The position numbers were made by a program, and so were the translations under genes. This document shows positions 8,765 through 17,009 of a stretch of DNA of 64,000 nt, piece by piece. Within the stretch, counting starts at the first letter, position 1. Each line of letters starts with the position of its first letter. The stretch lies in NCBI RefSeq assembly GCF_005377625.1, contig NZ_CP040098.1, forward strand, positions 744,001-808,000. Direction: 5' to 3'. The notes under the pieces were generated by a model that saw only the letters and a list, made by a program, of their open reading frames with translations, had not been told where the DNA came from and made no database searches. This DNA is from Desulfoglaeba alkanexedens ALDC. GTDB lineage: Bacteria > Desulfobacterota > Syntrophobacteria > Syntrophobacterales > DSM-9756.

Positions 8765-9076
8765 TTCCACCTTGTTCCCAAGCTCCGGCTTGGGAACGGC
8801 CTGCCCAAGAAGCTCCAGCTTCCACACCGGGCTCCCAACATGATTCTTGCCCCGCTTCCATCCCCGCGCTATCCTTGGTCCATGACCCGGCGGCGCTCCA
8901 GCAGAGTGGTAACCCAAATCGACATCCACAGATTACACAGATTGACACAGATTAAAAGAATCAAGGGGCTTGATGGAAAATCCAAGCATCTGTGACCATC
9001 GATGAAATCTGTGCATAAAATCATGATTGTGCCCGCCGTGGCGGCATGATGTCGTGCGACAACTACCCTGACACAG
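8765..9076. repeat. Repeat B hairpin plus dispersed repeat A, copy 3
   Basis: Positions 8772-8800 carry repeat B (CTTGTTCCCAAGCTCCGGCTTGGGAACG), a strong inverted repeat. From about 8840 to 9076 follows a full-length repeat A: TTCTTGCCCCGCTTCC arm, three CACAGATT units, the inverted CATCTGTG half, a GCCGCCGTGGCGGC palindrome and the CTACCCTGACACAG end. It lies directly upstream of the first rpn-like gene, and the same A-then-rpn order recurs twice downstream. Confidence 0.8.
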
Positions 9077-9161
9077 CGGGTGGGGAACGACCCGTTGGCC
9101 ATCCCTGGGGACTGTGATATCTTCAAACGGTATCTCCGGGAACTTTCGCAAGGAGTCCGCC

Positions 9162-10112
9162 ATGGGTGGCTACGATGCCGCGATGAAGGTCATCCTCGCC
9201 CACTGCCGTGAGGCGGCGCTGGAGTTTTTCCTGGGCCTGCATGTCGAAGAATCGGAGATTTTGGAACTTCCCCAGGAGACGGCTTCGGTTCGCCGAAGCG
9301 ATTTTCCCATCCGGGTGCGGGCTTCCGACGGGCGGGTCTTTATCGTATTGCTGGAAGTGCAAAGCCGGTGGGAACCGAACGTACCGTTGCGGCTTCTGGA
9401 ATACGACGTGCGGTATCGTCTGAAAACAGGCCTCTCGGTCTTGCCGGTGGTGATGCTTCTTACCCCCAGCGGGAACGTGGTGGAAAGCTTCGAAGACGGC
9501 GGCATCCGCTACCGGTTCCAGCTGATATCCCTTGCCGCCATGGACGCCCAAAAGGTGCTGGAATGGGGAAATCCGTGTCTCATGCCCTTTGTGGGGCTCA
9601 TGCGGGGAGGGTCGGAGATCTTTCAAAGGGCCGAAGAGGCCGTCTATGGCTCGAGCCTCGGCCGAAGCGACAAGGCGGATCTTTTGACCGGCATGGCGCT
9701 TCTTTCGGGTCTTGTGGACAAGGATCTACCTCGCCGGCTGCTGGAGCGCAGGAGGGACATCATGATGGAATCCTATGCCTATGAACTGATCAAGAAGGAA
9801 GGCTACGAGGAAGGCATCCGCTCGGGAATAGAACAGGGACTGCAGCAGGGAATAGAGCAGGGACTACACCAGGGAATAGAGCAGGGACTACACCAGGGAA
9901 TAGAGCAGGGTCTGCAGCAAGGGACCCTGGAGGCCACACGGGAACATATCCTGGAGACCTTGGAAGCGCGCTTTAAGGATGTTCCCAAAGATATCCTTCA
10001 GTCCCTTCGGGAGATCCGAGATCCGGATGCGCTGAAACTCCTCTTCAGGAAGGCTCTTCGTGCCGATTCCCTGGACGAATTCCGCAAAGCGCTGTCAAGC
10101 TTTTTTGATTAG
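9162..10112 (+). CDS. Rpn/PD-(D/E)XK nuclease-family protein, copy 1
   Basis: A 316-residue protein of the Rpn family (recombination-promoting nuclease / transposase_31-like). A PD-(D/E)XK-style core is visible: Asp in RRSDFPIRVRA, then FIVLLEVQSRWE giving the E-x-Q variant. Ahead of the C-terminal helical region is a tandem octapeptide GIEQGL(Q/H)Q, four copies here. ATG 9162 follows a good AAGGAG ribosome site, and the longer frame has none. Paralogues lie at 14409 and 15870, with a fragment at 31941. The family is linked to RecA-independent recombination, but what this copy does here is unknown. Confidence 0.85.
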   Translation: MGGYDAAMKVILAHCREAALEFFLGLHVEESEILELPQETASVRRSDFPIRVRASDGRVFIVLLEVQSRWEPNVPLRLLEYDVRYRLKTGLSVLPVVMLLTPSGNVVESFEDGGIRYRFQLISLAAMDAQKVLEWGNPCLMPFVGLMRGGSEIFQRAEEAVYGSSLGRSDKADLLTGMALLSGLVDKDLPRRLLERRRDIMMESYAYELIKKEGYEEGIRSGIEQGLQQGIEQGLHQGIEQGLHQGIEQGLQQGTLEATREHILETLEARFKDVPKDILQSLREIRDPDALKLLFRKALRADSLDEFRKALSSFFD

Positions 10113-10394
10113 GCAGCCATTCCCGCAGGTTCTGCAAAGCTTTTCCCCTCGTTCCCAAGCTGGAGCTTGGGAACAAGGGGAATTCCATTTCCCCTCCCCT
10201 TGTGGGAGGGGATTAAGGGGAGGGGAATGTAACCGATTGACATACGTTAATTTTCTCACCCTCACCCCGACCCTCTCCCATCAAGGGAGAGGGGGATTTT
10301 TTGACCTTCTTCCCAAGCTCCACCATCCACCTTGTTCCCAAGCTGGAGCTTGGGAACAAGAAGCAAAGGATCTGCACCCGTTCATGGATCAGGT
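10113..10394. repeat. Intergenic repeats B and C
   Basis: Right after the rpn stop come repeat B (GTTCCCAAGCTGGAGCTTGG near 10150), then repeat C from about 10187 to 10300 (CCCCTCCCCTTGTGGGAGGG ... CTCTCCCATCAAGGGAGAGG), then another B near 10333-10360. Repeat C contains two G/C-rich palindromes. No gene is seen. Confidence 0.7.
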
Positions 10395-10476
10395 CATGCT
10401 CAAGGAATAACCCCTCGCTCATCTGGGAGGACATTTTATTCCGGCGTTTACCAGACATTTTATTCCGATGGTGACA
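10395..10476 (-). mobile_element. IS21 end fragment
   Basis: About 80 bp match the istA-side terminus of the complete IS21 at 26650-26727, including two GGAATAAAATGTC subrepeats (read on the minus strand) and the outer end at GGTGACA. The rest of that IS21 is gone, and repeat-rich DNA abuts it on the left. On its outer side it joins an IS256 transposase fragment, so an IS21 once sat inside an IS256 gene. Confidence 0.75.
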
Positions 10477-10696
10477 CCCTGAAGAAGAATGGATCTCTCT
10501 TCGAACCACCAAGATCATCGAAAGGCTCAACAACGAGTTTCGCAGAAGGACCAGGCCGATGGAGATCGTGGCAGGTGAGCAGTCCTGCTACACCCTCCTT
10601 GCATTCATTGCATTGAAGATGGAGCTCCACTGGAGGTCCAATCCTCTCGGAAAAGTCGCTAAAAGTCTGCCCTTTTGGAAGCAGTTGGAGGGGTAA
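10477..10696 (+). pseudogene. IS256-family transposase, C-terminal fragment 1
   Basis: The frame reads [20 protein letters not shown], then [18 protein letters not shown], and ends NPLGKVAKSLPFWKQLEG plus TAA. This is the conserved C-terminus of IS256 (mutator) transposases, which follows the catalytic Glu region. The upstream ~330 codons are missing, replaced by an IS21 end at 10476. The TAA overlaps the ATG of the next small gene. Confidence 0.8.
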
Positions 10697-10881
10697 TGAA
10701 TTTACACAAAACGCTTGACACTACCGTGATTTCTGGAGAAACGGGGAGTGGAGAGACCGTTGAACAGATCCTTGAAGCCCATCCCAGATTGACGAGAGAA
10801 GCGATCAAAGCAGAGCTGGCATTCGCCGCCAAAGCATTGCGGGCCGACGTTGTCTTCCCTACAAGCGGGATAAGCTCATGA
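10696..10881 (+). CDS. DUF433-type antitoxin-like protein (N-terminally altered)
   Basis: A 61-residue protein ending EQILEAHPRLTREAIKAELA and FAAKALRADVVFP, the helix-turn-helix half of DUF433 proteins, which pair with DUF5615 PIN-like toxins. The usual N-terminal GKPxIRGTRIPV stretch is not present, so this may be a truncated or remodelled copy. It is followed in overlap by a DUF5615 fragment (10878-10976), supporting a former toxin-antitoxin pair. The true family boundary is uncertain. Confidence 0.6.
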   Translation: MNLHKTLDTTVISGETGSGETVEQILEAHPRLTREAIKAELAFAAKALRADVVFPTSGISS

Positions 10882-10976
10882 ATTTTCCGGCGGATGAGAG
10901 CGTTGGCTTCCCGGTGGTACGGAGGCTGGGCAATGATGGGGACGAAGTGCTGTATGTTGCCGGGGATTTCCGATGA
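10878..10976 (+). pseudogene. DUF5615 PIN-like toxin, truncated
   Basis: A 32-codon frame, MNFPADESVGFPVVRRLGND then GDEVLYVAGDFR and TGA. It resembles the first strand-helix unit of DUF5615 (Mut7-C-like) proteins, in which an N-terminal ADE/ADEGV aspartate is conserved. Family members are usually around 110-120 residues, so most of the domain is missing. Its start overlaps the end of the DUF433 gene, the usual arrangement for this pair. Confidence 0.55.
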
Positions 10977-11030
10977 AAAGGTACTGGCCGCCGCTCAGCC
11001 GTAGCGTCAGCTACAGAAGGAGTAGTCTGT

Positions 11031-12047
11031 ATGTTTGTTACGTCCTCTGAGTACGAAAAAGTAGTCACCTCCATATTGGAGGAGGAAGAGGAATTGTTTG
11101 TGGCAGTGGCGTTTTGGGGGTGTGGCGCGGACTCGATTATCAACCGGCGTTCCGCGAAAACTGTCAAACTGATATGTAACTTGGCAAGTGGCGCGACGAA
11201 TCCCGATGTTATTGGTGCTCTCCGCGGTAAGCAGGGTGTTTGTCTAAAGCAACATGATCGCTTGCATGCGAAGGTGTTCGTGGGGAGCAAGAGAGCACTT
11301 GTTGGTTCGGCGAATTTGTCAAGCAATGGTTTGAATTTAGAAGGGGCTGAGATTTCTGGGTGGGAGGAAGCAGGGTTAGTAACTACCGATGCAAAGGAAA
11401 TTGGAGCCATAAAAAAGTGGTTTGACGCGATGTGGAGGGAATCCCGGGAAATCAAAGATTTCGAACTTGAAGACGCAAGGCGAAAATGGAAAGAAAGGCG
11501 AGCAACAAGGGTAAATATCTCTTCTTCTTCTTCTTCTTCGCGTGGTTTCTCGCTTGCTGAACTCAGCCTGGAGGAGATCTCTGATAGGCGAATATATTTG
11601 GTTATATACCGTAATCAGCTTTCGGATGAGGCGGTGAAAGAGTATGGAAAGTATCAGAAACAACAGACCGGCCAGCCATTGGACAAGTCCGCCGAGCCAC
11701 CCCCAGTTTATGAAGGGTGGCCGGAGTTACCCAAAGATGCTCAGCTTATCGACGTATATTATGGACCGCGCGGTGGCCTTCGATGCTTCGGAGTCTATAC
11801 TCGAACCTATGATATCAAATTCAAATACAGCGAAGGGTCGCAAGGGCATTTGGCCGTTTGCCGTAAAGACAACCAGATCATGGGCTATCCATTTGGACAC
11901 GAAGAGGAATTGAAGTTTGCTAAAGACCTATGTCCTTGTATAGAGGAAATTTGGAACAGTGATTTGGCGGTTGGTGACAACCTTGGAAAGTATATCCAGC
12001 TCGCAGACGTTGTCCAAATCTGTAGGCGCCCGCATTCAAAACGGTAG
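11031..12047 (+). CDS. Phospholipase D-like (HKD) protein
   Basis: A 338-residue protein. One PLD/HKD motif is clear: His79 and Lys81 in RLHAKVFVG with downstream SANLSSNGL, as in PLD-type nucleases and restriction-associated proteins that dimerise to form the site. A serine run at about residues 163-170 is encoded by a TCT/TTC microsatellite (11518-11540) and separates the PLD part from a C-terminal domain I cannot identify. GC is clearly lower than in the neighbouring glycan and secretion genes, consistent with acquisition. No partner gene is adjacent, so a defence role is only possible. Confidence 0.75.
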   Translation: MFVTSSEYEKVVTSILEEEEELFVAVAFWGCGADSIINRRSAKTVKLICNLASGATNPDVIGALRGKQGVCLKQHDRLHAKVFVGSKRALVGSANLSSNGLNLEGAEISGWEEAGLVTTDAKEIGAIKKWFDAMWRESREIKDFELEDARRKWKERRATRVNISSSSSSSRGFSLAELSLEEISDRRIYLVIYRNQLSDEAVKEYGKYQKQQTGQPLDKSAEPPPVYEGWPELPKDAQLIDVYYGPRGGLRCFGVYTRTYDIKFKYSEGSQGHLAVCRKDNQIMGYPFGHEEELKFAKDLCPCIEEIWNSDLAVGDNLGKYIQLADVVQICRRPHSKR

Positions 12048-12087
12048 GATGAAAAGCGAACAGATCATAGATTTTCTCTCTCAAGGC

Positions 12088-12200
<113 letters not shown>

Positions 12201-12425
12201 CTTTCCTTGCCCACTCTGCATCCAAACTCACATTCCGCAGTCATGTCGGTCATGAATGGGGTAATGATGAATTGGATCAATGTTATCTTTAAACTTACAT
12301 TTCGCAGTTGCGACGCATGTGATTGGGCTAATTTTCTGTGCACAACCTCTGGACATTACGATCACGATCCTGTATGAATGCGATTGGAAGCCTGAAGGCG
12401 ACGGTTCAATCGCAAAGGAGACAGG

Positions 12426-12740
12426 ATGATCGACCTGAGCGAGATCGAATTCTATGACGTTTACCACCTTCCCATTATCAAAGCCTATGCCGATCGGATT
12501 GACCTCGTGAACACGATCAACCGTCTGGTACCAAGCAGAATGAACATCGATCCGGGAACCCTGGTACTGGCCATGGCGCTCGATGCGGTTTCAGGCCGAC
12601 ATCCGCTTTACCGCATAGACAGCTTCTACCGGACCAAGGATATCGAGCTGCTTCTGGGCCGGTCCATTGGTATTGAAAAGCTCACGGACGACAATTTCGG
12701 CCGAACACTGGATCATCTGTACCAGGCCAACACATCCCGT
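12426..12740 (+). pseudogene. DUF4277-type (IS1634-related) transposase, N-terminal fragment
   Basis: The frame starts MIDLSEIEFYDVYHLPIIKA after AAAGGAGACAGG. It contains DLVNTINRLVP, VLAMALDAVSGRHPLYRI and [10 protein letters not shown], the signature of DUF4277, the N-terminal domain of one IS1634-related transposase group. After about 105 codons it runs into an IS21 terminus at 12741, so the catalytic part is lost. Confidence 0.75.
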
Positions 12741-12766
12741 TGTCACCATCGGAATAAAATGTCTGG
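12741..12766 (+). mobile_element. IS21 terminus fragment (26 bp)
   Basis: TGTCACCATCGGAATAAAAT then GTCTGG equals the outer end of the complete IS21 at 26727 read inward. Only the tip is left. The body that should follow is replaced by IS256 sequence, so a deletion ran from inside the IS21 into an IS256 gene. Confidence 0.8.
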
Positions 12767-12981
12767 AGAAGACCCTGGATGCGTGCCTTACCTTCTTCCA
12801 CTTCCCTGAAGAAGAATGGATCTCTCTTCGAACCACCAACATCATCGAAAGGTTCAACAAGGAGTTTCGCAGAAGGACCAGGCCGATGGAGATCGTGGCA
12901 GGTGAGCAGTCCTGCTACACCCTCCTTGCATTCATTGCATTGAAGATGGAGCTCCACTGGAGGCCCAATCCTCTCGGAAAA
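12764..12981 (+). pseudogene. IS256-family transposase, C-terminal fragment 2
   Basis: The frame reads [19 protein letters not shown] and on through [18 protein letters not shown] to [10 protein letters not shown]. It is the same conserved region as fragment 1 at 10477-10696 but starts about 14 codons earlier and loses the last ~15 codons. At 12981 it joins the leader of RAYT copy 3 in the same reading frame, which creates an artificial 289-codon fusion frame. Confidence 0.8.
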
Positions 12982-13002
12982 GAATTTGATCCGGCCCATA
13001 CC

Positions 13003-13536
13003 ATGCCCAACTACCGACCCGCCTGGCATCCCGGCGCGACTTATTTCTTTACGGTCAATACGTTGCGACGGCGCGGTTGCACCCTCCTGACGGATCACAT
13101 CGATTCGGTGCGCGCCGCTGTGCGCACGGTGCGACGTGCGCATCCGTTTCGTATCCACGGGTGGGTGGTGTTGCCGGATCACCTCCATGCCGTCATCGAA
13201 CTGCCGCCCGGCGGCGCCGACTTCGCCGCCCGCTGGCGGTTGATCAAGGCCGGTTTTTCCAAACGCCTGCCGCCAATCGAACGGCGTTCGGCGGTGCGTG
13301 TGGCCCGCGGAGAACGCGGCATCTGGCAACGGCGATTCTGGGAACACCTGATTCGAGATGAACGCGATTTTGCTGCGCACATGGATTATGTGCACTTCAA
13401 TCCTGTCAAACATGGCCATGTCGCCAGGGTTGCCGAATGGCCTTATTCGACGTTTCATGCCTTGGTGGCGAAAGGGATTTATCCGGCCGATTGGGGCGGC
13501 AGCATGGCGGCCGACGGGGTGAGCTGCCCTGACTGA
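13003..13536 (+). CDS. REP-associated tyrosine transposase (RAYT), copy 3
   Basis: A 177-residue twin of copies 1 and 2, with the HLH pair and Tyr129 retained. Its conserved leader GAATTTGATCCGGCCCATAC is present, but the left REP is missing because the IS256 fragment abuts at 12981. Right-hand REPs at 13537-13607 remain. The frame is open upstream into IS256, but the ATG at 13003 is the family start. Loss of the left REP probably leaves this copy unable to move as a unit. Confidence 0.88.
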   Translation: MPNYRPAWHPGATYFFTVNTLRRRGCTLLTDHIDSVRAAVRTVRRAHPFRIHGWVVLPDHLHAVIELPPGGADFAARWRLIKAGFSKRLPPIERRSAVRVARGERGIWQRRFWEHLIRDERDFAAHMDYVHFNPVKHGHVARVAEWPYSTFHALVAKGIYPADWGGSMAADGVSCPD

Positions 13537-13607
13537 ATTCGGCGCAATCCGCTTCGCTTATTGCGCCCTACGTGAGCGGCGCAATGCGCTTTGCTATTGC
13601 GCCCTAC
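13537..13607. repeat. REP palindromes right of RAYT copy 3
   Basis: Two inverted CAAT-core REPs at 13537-13571 and 13577-13607, the second with a one-base loss (GCTTTGCTATTGCGCC). They match the array right of RAYT copy 2. Confidence 0.75.
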
Positions 13608-14408
13608 AAAGCTGACTGCAGGCGGGCCGACCATTACGACGCGGATACAGGTGGGCTGCGGAGGGGAGGCTGAAGAGAGCTCGCGCAGGCTCTATCGCGC
13701 GGTGGACGCCGAGGGCTGGTACTGGGTATCTCCTTCGCCCATTCGCCGTGCCTATCCCCTGACACAAAAGGTTTCCCCTCGTTCCCAAGCTCCGGCTTGG
13801 GGACGCCCTGCCCAAGAAGCTCCAGCTTCGCCCCGGTGTAAAAGATTTGGTAGCGTAGAAAATAATCCACGTAATGCTTGATGCCAAATTCCATTTCCCC
13901 TCCCCTTGTGGGAGGGGATTAAGGGGAGGGGAATGTAACTGATTGACATACGTTAATTTTCTCACCCTCACCCCAACCCTCTCCCATCAAGGGAGAGGGG
14001 GATTTTTTGATTTTCCGCTCGTTCCCAAGCTCCGGCTTGGGAACGCCCTGCCCGTGAAGCTCCAGCTTCCACACCGGGCTCCCCAGATGGTTCTTGCCCC
14101 GCTTCCATCCCCGCCCTATCCTTGGTCCATGCCCCGGCGACGCTCCCCCAGGGTGGTAACCCAAATGGACATCCACAGATTACACAGATTGACACAGATT
14201 AAAAGAATCAAGGCGCTTGATGGAAAATTCAATCATCAGTGACCATCGGTGAAATCTGTGGATAAAATCATGATTGACGCCGCCGTGGCGGCATGATGTC
14301 GTGCGACAACTACCCTGACACAGCGGGTGGGGAACGACCCGTTGGCCATCCCTGGGGACTGTGATATCTTCAAACGGTATCTCCGGGAACTTTCGCAAGG
14401 AGTCCGCC
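13608..14408. repeat. Gene-free block with repeats B, C and A (copy 4)
   Basis: Positions 13608-13770 carry unplaced, GC-rich non-repeat sequence with no supported gene. Repeat B follows near 13780-13825, repeat C from about 13836 to 14010 (including its TTGGTAGCGTAGAAAATAAT leader), repeat B again near 14018-14048, and a full repeat A at about 14081-14324. Repeat A here contains TGTGGATAA at 14257-14265, a perfect match to the classical DnaA-box consensus. The end of the block is the conserved 85-bp leader of the next rpn gene. Confidence 0.7.
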
Positions 14409-15287
14409 ATGGGTGGCTACGATGCCGCGATGAAGGTCATCCTCGCCCACTGCCGTGAGGCGGCGCTGGAGTTTTTCCTGGGCCTGCATGTCGAAGAATC
14501 GGAGATTTTGGAACTTCCCCAGGAGACGGCTTCGGTTCGCCGAAGCGATTTTCCCATCCGGGTGCGGGCTTCCGACGGGCGGGTCTTTATCGTCTTGCTG
14601 GAAGTGCAAAGCCGGTGGGAACCGAACGTACCATTGCGGCTTCTGGAATACGACGCGCGGTATCGTCTGAAAACAGGCCTTTCTGTCTTGCCGGTGGTGA
14701 TGCTTCTCACCCCCAGCGGGAACGTGGTGGAAAGCTTCGAAGACGGCGGCATCCGCTACCGGTTCCAGGTGATATCCCTTGCCGCCATGGACGCCCAAAA
14801 GGTGCTGGAATGGGGAAATCCGTGTCTCATGCCCTTTGTGGGGCTCATGCGGGGAGGGTCGGAGATCTTTCAAAGGGCCGAAGAGGCCGTCTATGGCTCG
14901 AGCCTCGGCCGAAGCGACAAGGCGGATCTTTTGACCGGCATGGCGCTTCTTTCGGGTCTTGTGGACAAGGATCTACCTCGCCGGCTGCTGGAGCGCAGGA
15001 GGGACATCATGATGGAATCCTATGCCTATGAACTGATCAAGAAGGAAGGCTACGAGGAAGGCGTCCGCTCGGGAATAGAACAGGGACTGCAGCAGGGGTC
15101 GCTGGAGGCCACACGGGAACATATCCTGGAGACCTTGGAAGCGCGCTTTAAGGATGTTCCCAAAGATATCCTTCAGTCCCTTCGGGAGATCCGAGATCCG
15201 GATGCGCTGAAACTCCTCTTCAGGAAGGCTCTTCGTGCCGATTCCCTGGACGAATTCCGCAAAGCGCTGTCAAGCTTTTTTGATTAG
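14409..15287 (+). CDS. Rpn/PD-(D/E)XK nuclease-family protein, copy 2
   Basis: 292 residues, nearly identical to the protein at 9162-10112 but with only one GIEQGLQQ unit (then GSLEATREH), hence 24 residues shorter. The Asp of RRSDFPIRV and the E-x-Q of LLEVQSRWE are kept. It starts at the ATG after AAGGAGTCCGCC, in the same leader as its paralogues. Together with repeat A upstream and repeats B/C downstream it forms a ~1.46-kb unit directly repeated at 15870. Confidence 0.85.
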   Translation: MGGYDAAMKVILAHCREAALEFFLGLHVEESEILELPQETASVRRSDFPIRVRASDGRVFIVLLEVQSRWEPNVPLRLLEYDARYRLKTGLSVLPVVMLLTPSGNVVESFEDGGIRYRFQVISLAAMDAQKVLEWGNPCLMPFVGLMRGGSEIFQRAEEAVYGSSLGRSDKADLLTGMALLSGLVDKDLPRRLLERRRDIMMESYAYELIKKEGYEEGVRSGIEQGLQQGSLEATREHILETLEARFKDVPKDILQSLREIRDPDALKLLFRKALRADSLDEFRKALSSFFD

Positions 15288-15869
15288 GCAGCCATTGCCG
15301 CAGGTTCTGTAAAGCTTTTCCCCTCGTTCCCAAGCTGGAGGTTGGAAACGAGGGGAATTCTATTTCCCCTCCCCTTGTGGGAGGGGATTAAGGGGAGGGG
15401 AATGTAACTGATTGACATACGTTAATTCTCTCACCCTCACCCCAACCCTCTCCCATCAAGGGAGAGGGGGATTTTCCGCTCGTTCCCAAGCTCCGGCTTG
15501 GGAACGCCCTGCCCGTGAAGCTCCAGCTTCCACACCGGGCTCGCAACATGATTCTTGCCCCGCTTCCATCCCCGCGCTATTCTTGGTCCATGCCCCGGCG
15601 ACGCTCCACCAGGGTGGTAACCCAAATGGACATCCACAGATTACACAGATTGACACAGATTAAAACAATCAAGGCGCTTGATGGAAAATTCAATCATCTG
15701 TGACCATCGGTGAAATCTGTGGATAAAATCATGATTGACGCCGCCGTGGCGGCATGATGTCGTGCAACAACTACCCTGATACAGCGGGTGGGGAACGACC
15801 CGTTGGCCATCCCTGGGGACTGTGATATCTTCAAACGGTATCTCCGGGAATTTTCGCAAGGAGTCCGCC
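15288..15869. repeat. Gene-free block with repeats B, C and A (copy 5)
   Basis: Order as in the previous rpn spacer: repeat B near 15322-15352 (one arm degenerate), repeat C about 15360-15475, repeat B near 15478-15508, and repeat A about 15541-15784 with TGTGGATAA at 15718-15726. The rpn leader follows. No gene is seen. Confidence 0.75.
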
Positions 15870-16796
15870 ATGGGTGGCTACGATGCCGCGATGAAGGTCA
15901 TCCTCGCCCACTGCCGTGAGGCGGCGCTGGAGTTTTTCCTAGGCCTCCACGTGGAAGAATCGGAGATTTTGGAACTTCCCCAGGAGACGGCTTCGGTTCG
16001 CCGAAGCGATTTTCCCATCCGGGTGCGGGCTTCCGAGGGGCGGGTCTTTATCGTGTTGCTGGAAGTGCAAAGCCGGTGGGAACCGAACGTACCGTTGCGG
16101 CTTCTGGAATACGACGCCCGGTATCGTCTGAAAACGGGCCTCTCGGTCTTGCCGGTGGTGATGCTTCTCACCCCCAGCGGGAACGTGGTCGAAAGCTTCG
16201 AAGACGGCGGCATCCGCTACCGGTTCCAGGTGATATCCCTTGCCGCCATGGACGCCCAAAACGTCCTGGAATGGGGAAATCCGTGTCTCATGCCCTTTGT
16301 GGGGCTCATGCGGGGAGGGTCGGAGATCTTTCAAAGGGCCGAAGAGGCCGTCTATGGCTCGAGCCTCGGCCGAAGCGACAAGGCGGATCTTTTGACCGGC
16401 ATGGCGCTTCTTTCGGGTCTTGTGGACAAGGATCTACCTCGCCGGCTGCTTGAGCGCAGGAGGGACATCATGATGGAATCCTATGCCTATGAACTGATCA
16501 AGAAGGAAGGCTACGAGGAAGGCATCCGCTCGGGAATAGAACAGGGACTGCAGCAGGGAATAGAGCAGGGACTACACCAGGGAATAGAGCAGGGACTGCA
16601 GCAAGGGACCCTGGAGGCCACACGGGAACATATCCTGGAGACCTTGGAAGCACGCTTTAAGGATGTTCCCAAAGATATCCTTCAGTCCCTTCGGAAGATC
16701 CGAGATCCGGATGCGCTGAAACTCCTCTTCAGGAAGGCTCTTCGTGCCGATTCCCTGGACGAATTCCGCAAAGCGCTGTCAAGCTTTTTTGATTAG
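15870..16796 (+). CDS. Rpn/PD-(D/E)XK nuclease-family protein, copy 3
   Basis: 308 residues, the third near-identical paralogue, with three GIEQGL(Q/H)Q units. All three copies keep the same start context, nuclease-like core and C-terminus (ADSLDEFRKALSSFFD), so none is obviously decayed. Differences are almost confined to the 24-bp repeat and scattered substitutions, which points to recent duplication or ongoing gene conversion. Confidence 0.85.
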   Translation: MGGYDAAMKVILAHCREAALEFFLGLHVEESEILELPQETASVRRSDFPIRVRASEGRVFIVLLEVQSRWEPNVPLRLLEYDARYRLKTGLSVLPVVMLLTPSGNVVESFEDGGIRYRFQVISLAAMDAQNVLEWGNPCLMPFVGLMRGGSEIFQRAEEAVYGSSLGRSDKADLLTGMALLSGLVDKDLPRRLLERRRDIMMESYAYELIKKEGYEEGIRSGIEQGLQQGIEQGLHQGIEQGLQQGTLEATREHILETLEARFKDVPKDILQSLRKIRDPDALKLLFRKALRADSLDEFRKALSSFFD

Positions 16797-17009
16797 GCAG
16801 CCATTCCCGCAGGTTCTGTAAAGCTTTTCCCCTCGTTCCCAAGCTATGGCTTGGGAACGGCCTCACCGAAGCTGGAGCTTCTGCACAGTTGTGTTCCCAA
16901 GCTGGAGCTTGGGAACAAGAAGCAAAAGATCTGCACCCTTTTGACTTTAGCCTTTTGATTTGCTATTTGAAGAAAAGAACCTGGATCTATTGGAAAAGGC
17001 TTGGGTTAA
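16797..17009. repeat. Repeat B hairpins between rpn copy 3 and the coiled-coil gene
   Basis: Two repeat B palindromes (near 16830-16860 and 16890-16917) follow the rpn stop. The rest to 17009 is AT-rich leader for the next gene. Confidence 0.6.

Noticed and set aside
12667-13536. One 289-codon gene fusing IS256 and RAYT sequence
   Set aside because: The junction at 12981 is between two unrelated transposons. The RAYT has its own conserved leader and ATG at 13003.
14081-15784. Replication origin at DnaA-box-like sites in repeat A
   Set aside because: Only one perfect box per copy, no AT-rich unwinding region and no replication genes nearby. The match comes with the repeat.
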